Assembly (NCBI GenBank): GCA_005406025.1
Contig: BGZK01001444.1
Span: 87,655-151,654, forward strand
Direction of reading: 5' to 3'
Source of the DNA: Eumeta japonica
Taxonomy: Eukaryota > Arthropoda > Insecta > Lepidoptera > Psychidae
Length of the DNA stretch: 64,000 nucleotides
In this document: positions 57,266-64,000 of the stretch, in pieces
Position numbering within the stretch: position 1 is the stretch's first letter
Layout: every line of letters starts with the position of its first letter
The notes under the pieces: generated by a model
What the model was told of the DNA's origin: nothing
The model's database searches: none
What the model saw: the letters and a program-made list of their open reading frames with translations, nothing else
Translations under genes and position numbers: made by a program

Positions 57266-58450
57266 TGAGCGCCATATGAGCTCAGCACAACGATTCGCGG
57301 TCGGCACGGTCGACTGGTCCCTTCGTAAGGCACAATTTCATATGCAATTCATATGCGCATCACAATGATTTCGTAATTAAATACGACAAAATACAAATAA
57401 AACAAGACAAAAATATTCCACTAAGAACACATTAAATATACACAAAGAGGCAAAATAAACAAATATTACACAATAAACAATCCTAACAACTAATCCCTAC
57501 CCAGTTCATAATAAGACATCTATTTAAATAACATAATCACACACAAAATACAATAAAATACAAAAGAATTCTTAACCTAAGTCCATTTTTATAAATCAAA
57601 ATAATACAATTATTTACATATTGTCCAATTTAACACTAAGAGCACGGCTGTCCGTAACAATAAAGTACTTTAAAAGATAAAGCTTTTCGGGTCTCGAGTC
57701 CCTCAGCACCTCCCCAGCTGCCCTAAATTCCTCAATACTTGCCATTTTCTTTAAGGCTTATCTGCGTTGTTATTACGATGTTTTATGAACGTCCTTGTCA
57801 TATGAGATCTAAATTCCATTAAACTTGATCAATCGTATCTCAAATGTTTCGGATTGTTTCCTTATAGTAATAGTATTAAAACCTGCGTTGTTTGAATTGG
57901 AAAATGAGCTTAAAAGTTTTATCGATGATAGAGTATGATAAAAACTTTACACATATTTTTTTTTATCTAATCCCCTATATGTGACTTACACTGTATTTTG
58001 AATTCGCGACGAATACAGGTGGGTGCTATAAGTTTGACGTATGTATCTGTGTGTCTGTCTGTAAATCGTAGTACAGAGGGACACACACTGTGTATATCGT
58101 AGCTCTCAAACTGCTGAAATGATCTCGATTTTATATTTTGTTTCTGTTTGAAAGATGACTTGATCGAAAGTATTATTTTCTATGATTCAAGAAAATCTTC
58201 TCAACTGTTTGAAGATTATCAGCCCTTTTCTATATGATTAATGGATTTAAGCATCTTCTGATCGTCTGAACGTCTGATCAGTCGAAATCCCAAATTCTGT
58301 TACTTCAATGACATTAAAACATAGTAACTTGGAACAGATACTGCAGCGTCACTTGAAATTTGCAAAATACCCAACCTCCTCTATCTTACAGTAGAGGTAT
58401 TGTGTTTGCGCTCGTTGAAATTGTCTCAATGAATACATTATAGATAGACT
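57266..58450. other. Intergenic DNA, nothing recognised
   Basis: AT-rich apart from a short GC patch at 57266-57330 (CGATTCGCGGTCGGCACGGT). No gene, RNA or repeat could be identified. Confidence 0.3.
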
Positions 58451-58454
58451 GATT

Positions 58455-58660
58455 AGTTTCCGCTCCTGGCTCTGCCCGTGCACATAGAGTGAATTCCTTC
58501 ATCCTCTGTATTGATTGATTACGTTTTCAGTCATTGTCTCGATCGCTATTCCGCGCCCCGATTCTGATATTGATCATGCTCTTGACGCCAATTTGTCTCA
58601 CTCTCGATTCCGATCGTGGTCCCGCTTTTGATTCCAAGACCATAGATCAGTTTTGTAAAT
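58455..58660 (+). repeat. GC-core repeat with degenerate GATTCCGATC array
   Basis: A diverged core TCCGCTCCTGGCTCTGCCCG at about 58459, then GAATTCCTTCATCCTCTGTA, then CTCTCGATTCCGATCGTGGT and CCCGCTTTTGATTCC, the same succession as at 3328 and 50395. Confidence 0.65.
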
Positions 58661-58679
58661 TTAAAACAACTCAGTCGAT

Positions 58680-58930
58680 ATCCTTCTTATCCTTTTAATT
58701 GCATACGCAACAGAACTAAGCCTTTTCGCCAACTCATCGGTATGAGCACCCCATTGAAGTTTATTATCTGAAGTTACTTCCAGGAATACGGTGACATCGA
58801 CAAGATTTAATTCCTTGTTTCTTTATTGAAATAGTACCAGATCCACCTTTTACATTCGAAAGCGAGAATTTCACACATTTTATTTTCTTCCTATAAAGAA
58901 GTAAATTATTTATATAACAGTAAGCCAGTT
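58680..58930 (-). pseudogene. Jockey/CR1-like reverse transcriptase fragment
   Basis: Homologous in order to 30580-30790: CCTTTTAATTGCATACGC, then ACCCCATTGAAGTTTATTAT, then ACACATTTTATTTTCTTCCT. On the minus strand it encodes the LQWGAHTDELAKR-type segment. Truncated at both ends. Confidence 0.8.
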
Positions 58931-59539
58931 TTTAATTTTGGGGATAGCAAGGAGTAAATGGTTAGGGACCATAGTAGAAAAAGCCGATTCAAGGTCAGGC
59001 TCGTCCGGCCTTGAATCGCATAAAAAGCTTGCACAGGATTTTGTTGCTTGTGAACTCAATCAAAGAAAGCTCCGGACAAATCGGTTTCAGCATAATAGCT
59101 AAGATTGAGAAGCAAGGTTTCGATCATTTAATTTTGTTGTAAGTATTATACTATATCTAAATCTGACTTGAATCTTTATAACATAACATATTTTAAACAT
59201 TGAAAATCAGTAAATGAAATGCATTAAAAGTATCAACATTTTTTACCATTATTTTGTTTTATAGTTTGTAGCCTACTGCACCATCCATATGTAATACTGT
59301 ATATACCACCCTACTCTATCTTAGTAAATAGTAATTATTCAACAATTTCATTTCTTTAAATGTGTGCGTCTACTAGTAATATGGAAAGTTTAAAAAGTAG
59401 GAAATTAATAAAATTTAAAAAACCCTTAACGCAATCGATACCATTACATTTACGATAAATATAAAACAATAACACGTAACGGCCTTTTAAGTTCAATATA
59501 AGTAGTAAGTAATATTTTGATCCAAGTGCCGTCGTCTCG

Positions 59540-59611
59540 AGGTATCTAAGACTTAATTAAGACAAACTCTTGTTGAGTCTGTTTTAATTAAGTCTTAAGT
59601 AAGATACCTAG
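59540..59611. repeat. Imperfect long hairpin, ~30-bp arms
   Basis: AGGTATCTAAGACTTAATTA AGAC..CTC faces GAGTCTG..TTAATTAAGTC followed by TTAAGTAAGATACCT around a loop of about 7 bases. The arms differ by a few substitutions and a small indel. Possibly a foldback MITE. Confidence 0.6.
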
Positions 59612-61570
59612 GTAACTTACTTTTATTTAAAATTAATACTTTAGCATTTTTTGTTATACTCAGTTATTTTAATTATCAACTTAGCGGTACCCCGACACGA
59701 CGACGCTTGGTTAATATTGAAGAGATATCATCTGAATTGCATTAATAAATACTGACTATTGCAACATAAATAATATTTACCATTGTATTTACTAATATTA
59801 TATCAAATAAAAATCAACATGATCCATTAGAAAAGCAAAAAAAAATAGACCCAAAATAAATATTTTTTATCCGCCACCGCACACAATGAAGTCAGAATCA
59901 TTAGTCTGACTGTCGTTAAGAGTCCAGCCAGACATTCTAAATTCTTAAGCGATAGGAAAACGGCTGCCGAATCGCTCGAGGCGTTTAGAGACGAGATCGC
60001 TACGAACCGTTATTTAATAATCATTAATAAACGGCTATTATTTAGAATTATTAAATCACATCTTTTGGGTATCGTAAAAAATAACATCTTTCTCTCTTTC
60101 CGGTCTGTGTGCGCATGTGCTTGCAACCACTGGTCCGATTGACTTAATTCATTTTTGTTATAACATAAGGTTATCTGGCCAGGTTTTAATATACATTAGG
60201 TAGCGATAGGTAACCTAGGTTATTATCAGTAAAAATGGTAGTACGTCGTGTCGAAAGAACATTTGCCAAAGCGGTTATATCTCAGCAGCAACTGGTTCGA
60301 TGTACGTCATTTTTTTTTAACATGAAAATATTTTAGTATATTTATAAGTGTCAACGTTATTGGTAACCTAGTAATTAATGCACATTCAAATTTCGACTAA
60401 AATATGATAAATGTGCTATAGAATTATGTAAGCAAAATTGAATAAAATGTCTCTTAACACCTTTATACTTGTATGTATCAAAAAACTAATATATGCGACC
60501 GCCTTCGAATCTCGAAGGCAGTCGAGAGATTGTAGCGATAATAATGCTACATGCTCCCTCAAAATTCTAAGTTTCTTTCGCATAAATGACAAAAAATCTG
60601 TTTTATTTTTTAGTACATTTGTACAAATTTAGATAAATAGATGCTTTAAAAGCTGTAATTTAACAAACCTAATAATTTACTATATCTTTCCCAATTCAAT
60701 AAAATAATCTTTAAATACTTAACAATTTTTCGTACTACATTTTAATTTATTATTTGTTTTTTTTATTGTTACAGTATTTTAGCATAATCATAATTACATG
60801 CGTATTGAAAATTTCAACCTATTCATATCACAAAAATTGACTTGAAATTAATTTCAAGATTGTAACATAAGAAAAATATAAAAATATAACAGAAGAAAAA
60901 GTAAGCTAAATAATGTTTTTTAAGTTATTGCTTTAATATTTTTTCATGAGTCAAATTTTAATCAAACTGTCCGCTATGTCGATTTTAACTTTCTTCTAGA
61001 AAATTCATTCCACATGAAAGTATTATTTCGATTTATTTCCACACCTGCTATTGCAATCATAAACAAATCAAAATATTGTATGTCTGCACGGACATAGCCG
61101 TGTGATATTTCATAGTCCAGTAAGCCCGAATTTCAGTGCATGTGCACACGCACGATCTACTTACGAGCAGTTAAACTAGTTGCATAAATGCAACTAGTCA
61201 TCTGCGAACTCCAAAAATATAGTCTATCATTACAACACAGAGTAATTTATAAGCCTTTCAAAGCCCTACAAGGACAGACGTGAAACTATTATTATGAACA
61301 TAATGACCTAAGACTATGTAAATCGGTGTAATCTAAATGTGTATTTACGCTTACGAGGATGTTTCTGGTGCAATCTAATGCGATCGCTGAGGATCACTGT
61401 TATTATTGTCACGTGAAACGTTAATGCACAAATGTGGGTATGCGATAACAGCGCCCGCGGCTTCGTCGGCATGGTATCAAAATGCACCCTTTTTTAGGGA
61501 TCTTTAGTCCGATCAGGAATCCTTGGAAATAATGCGGCTCGTCTGTATGCATTCCACATTCAAAACATCA
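59612..61570. other. Intergenic DNA, nothing coding
   Basis: AT-rich. Short repeat-like text at 60088-60180 (GTCTGTGTGCGCATGTGCTT, ACCACTGGTCCGATTGACTT) resembles the query-type ends of moth dispersed repeats. No gene supported. Confidence 0.3.
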
Positions 61571-61574
61571 TCGA

Positions 61575-61760
61575 TTATCAGAATATTTTTTATAGAATTA
61601 GCAGAGGAGCAAACGAGCAGAGAGTAGGCGGTCATCGCCGCCCGCAATACAGGAGGAGTCACAAATGCGTTGCCGGTCTCTTGGGTATAAATAGAATACC
61701 TAATAAGGGAGGATTGATGGAGGGCAAGTGGGCCACCGGAACTCTCACTCACTGTACGAG
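61575..61760 (+). repeat. SINE- or MITE-like dispersed repeat copy
   Basis: AGAGGAGCAAACGAGCAGAG, GGCGGTCATCGCCGCCCGCA, GGAGGAGTCACAAATGCGTT then GCCGGTCTCTTGGGTATAA is a phrase order very common in moth genomes. The 120-codon minus-strand open frame across it is an artefact of this GC-richer repeat. Confidence 0.7.
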
Positions 61761-63099
61761 TTAATATAGAGAAAACAGATACTTTACCTTTATATTCTGC
61801 GAGAGTGTGATATCTCGTTGGTAGATTATATTTTTTTGTTATCTTGTATGATATGATAAGACACATAGTGGACATTATTTTGATATGTTGGCACTTTGTT
61901 AGAGACCTTGATTTAATAGGAATATAAAATGCTTTTTGCTTATAAGATGTAGGTACATGTTAAGTAGGAATGAATTGTTTTGTTCTTGTGGGATATCGTC
62001 GAAGTATTTTTACTGAATCATGGTTTCCATATCATACCATATCTGATCTATATTTGTTGGCATTTAGGCATTACCTTACATTTGCGAGAGCCCCATTAAA
62101 ATGCGTTTCAGGCAGGTCTTGAAATTTCGTTTAGAAATAATAATTCGATCATATTTACACATGCATTACATGCATTGTCATCGTTTTGATTTAGATTTTA
62201 TTTAATTCGGCATTTTATTCAAGTACGTACTAATATAGGAGAAGGCATAAAATTTCATTATTGTGCTCTCAACTAATTCTACGATTTATTTTCTTTCCAT
62301 AAAAAAGTTTACCTAATTCCAAACATCCATCCGACCAAAATTTGAAGAATATAAAAAAAATGTTACGAAATTTTTCAACTCCAGTAGGTCCTCACGAATT
62401 AATCAATCGGTTTTGATACCATTTGTAGAATTCAAGCAGAAAAAAGAAGGTGAATTATTCTAAAAATCGAACCATATTTTGAAAAAAGCACTTTTTCGCA
62501 ATTTCTCGACCTCGACTGTTGGAAGAATTGGCCAAACCAATTATCTTGCTTGTGGCACTGCTATCAGATCAATTTTAAGAATTCCGTCACATTACTGTGC
62601 TTAAAATAATTTTAAAATTGTAGCCGGATCGATTTTAAATCGTATCGTTGTTCTGTGCTATAGAAAAGTTGCATTAAATCCAGCGAACGGGATTCAAATT
62701 GGTTGATTCGTTCAAAAGATATTGTTGTCGAAGAACTTTCAAAAAAACAAATGTTGAAAATAACATTCAGATTTGTAGACGGATCGATTCTTTGGAATTC
62801 TGTCAATATCATTGAACTGATTTGTAAATGAATTTATTAATCAAGATCGGGTCAAAGAAGTTTTGGAATAATCCTACAGGATCAATCAATTTTTTTTAAA
62901 TAATTTACAAATATATAGTCGGATCGATTTTTTACATCCTTCTACATTACATTTATCGTAACAATTGAACACAGAAAGATAATTGACGTACAAGCTTCGC
63001 GATTAACGTGTATAAATAAATCGCGTAAATACAATAATAACCTTATAAGTTTATTTAAATATCTGACTGTGCGGCTCAAAACAGCTGTATATCACACAC

Positions 63100-63262
63100 A
63101 ACTTTTGCCCGCGGCTTCGCCCGCGTAGACATAAAATGATGAAATTTATTTTGGACAGGATTTGCTTAAAATCCATTCTTAGTGAGCGTCTACGTCCCCA
63201 AAGTTGAAGTCAATCGGGCCCATAGTCTTGGAGATCTCGTAATGAGTCAGTCGGTGGTATTT
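63100..63262 (+). repeat. GC-core dispersed repeat, well-conserved ~165-bp copy
   Basis: CTTTTGCCCGCGGCTTCGCC begins at about 63102, then GACATAAAATGATGAAATTT, AAAGTTGAAGTCAATCGGGC and AATGAGTCAGTCGGTGGTAT. It is the best preserved core in the window and pairs with the inverted copy at 48730-48892. Confidence 0.88.
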
Positions 63263-64000
63263 ATATGTACATATTTGTTACAAATTATCTTATTGCTGTA
63301 AGTGCACAATTCTCGTGTATACTTTTCGTGTATATATGAGATTATACATTGGTATTTCGGAAACGGAGCAATCTCTTTTACTTTACAAGTTTATATTTGT
63401 AAAAACTATATATATATATGTTTATACAGATAATGGAAAAAGGCGATTAGATGGCACTACGTGACATTGATAACGTGAAAGCAGGTCGCCGGTGTTATAA
63501 ATCATGTATATATGTTTTGAATATACATATATACAGACATATATTCCCACAGTAAACTCGAAAGATACTTATTTCGTGCCGAAAGATTCCGAGCAATGGC
63601 GCAGGCACTTTGTTCTTTAATAGCCTAAAAACCTAAAATGAAATTAAAATGAAACAGCAAAAAAATTGCGCAAAGAATACAACTATTAGTATGTTATTGA
63701 TCGCTTTAAATTCAACGCCACTTATTACAATTTTTCTTGAACTACAAAAACTCAAAAACTTATAGACGTATAGTTTTTGAATTAGAAGAGATTTTTATGA
63801 TCTCAGACTAGGTAGTTTCAGAGATAATAGTGATTTTCCCGTATTATTAAATATTCAGTATCTCTTAAACTATGCATTTTAAAACTATAAAAAAATATAA
63901 TTATGTTTCTCATAACTATAAGGATTTGAGATTATTGGTAGGTACGCGATATGGTGTTGGCGTGTTCTATTCACGGGTTAGCTCAGCATACGGATACTTT
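63263..64000. other. Intergenic AT-rich right edge
   Basis: No gene, RNA or recognised repeat apart from a TA run at about 63404-63419. Confidence 0.3.

Noticed and set aside
61513..61875. 120-codon minus-strand open frame
   Set aside because: It is antisense to a common dispersed repeat (GAGCAAACGAGCAGAG...GTTGCCGGTC).

Overview
The window is AT-rich eukaryotic nuclear DNA with GT-AG introns, mostly non-coding and full of transposon relics. Everything points to an insect, very probably a moth or butterfly. Evidence: many copies of a GC-rich repeat core of the CCCGCGGCTTCGCCCGCG type that is widespread in lepidopteran genomes, RTE reverse transcriptase of the kind known from Heliconius, several mariner lineages, a Helitron fragment, tRNA-derived SINE sequence and a glycine-rich cuticle-type gene. 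Nothing looks prokaryotic or viral, and I found no CRISPR array or operon.

Gene layout. (1) About 500-13132, minus strand: a ten-exon gene for TCAIM, a mitochondrial protein with a J-like N-terminus. Its exons are phase-consistent from the start codon; the last ~80 residues probably lie beyond the left edge. Introns 2 and 4 are large (4.0 and 6.0 kb) and filled with mobile DNA. (2) 22056-25265, minus strand: a complete five-exon gene for menin (MEN1), 566 residues. (3) 28439-35844, plus strand: a four-exon gene for a 361-residue, cysteine-rich (RING-like) nuclear-type protein that I cannot name. (4) 36078-37094, plus strand: a tentative two-exon ORF of 61 residues. (5) 45845-47343, minus strand: a four-exon gene for a secreted 160-residue glycine-rich protein, with a TATA box and a 6-base coding first exon.

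Mobile DNA. There are four mariner relics (9.96-10.65, 15.85-17.04, 41.6-42.2 and 50.87-51.79 kb), a 1.68-kb pogo/Tigger-like non-autonomous element with TA duplication (10801-12480), an unrecognised 2.7-kb element with 30-bp inverted ends (5341-8047), a short MITE (27617-27783), a Helitron helicase tail (20641-20830), RTE (25740-26525) and Jockey/CR1-like reverse transcriptase fragments (26.8, 30.6-31.6, 56.3-57.3, 58.7 kb), a SINE (49376-49655), and the GC-core repeat family. Right of about 47.5 kb I see no host gene.

The genes are not a functional cluster. Menin is a chromatin regulator, TCAIM is mitochondrial and the glycine-rich protein is extracellular. I did not find a convincing new biological system. 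The most original items are the unrecognised TIR element with a spliced ORF inside it, the unnamed RING-like gene with a perfect hairpin just upstream, and the repeat family that combines a GC core with ~120-130 bp tandem units.
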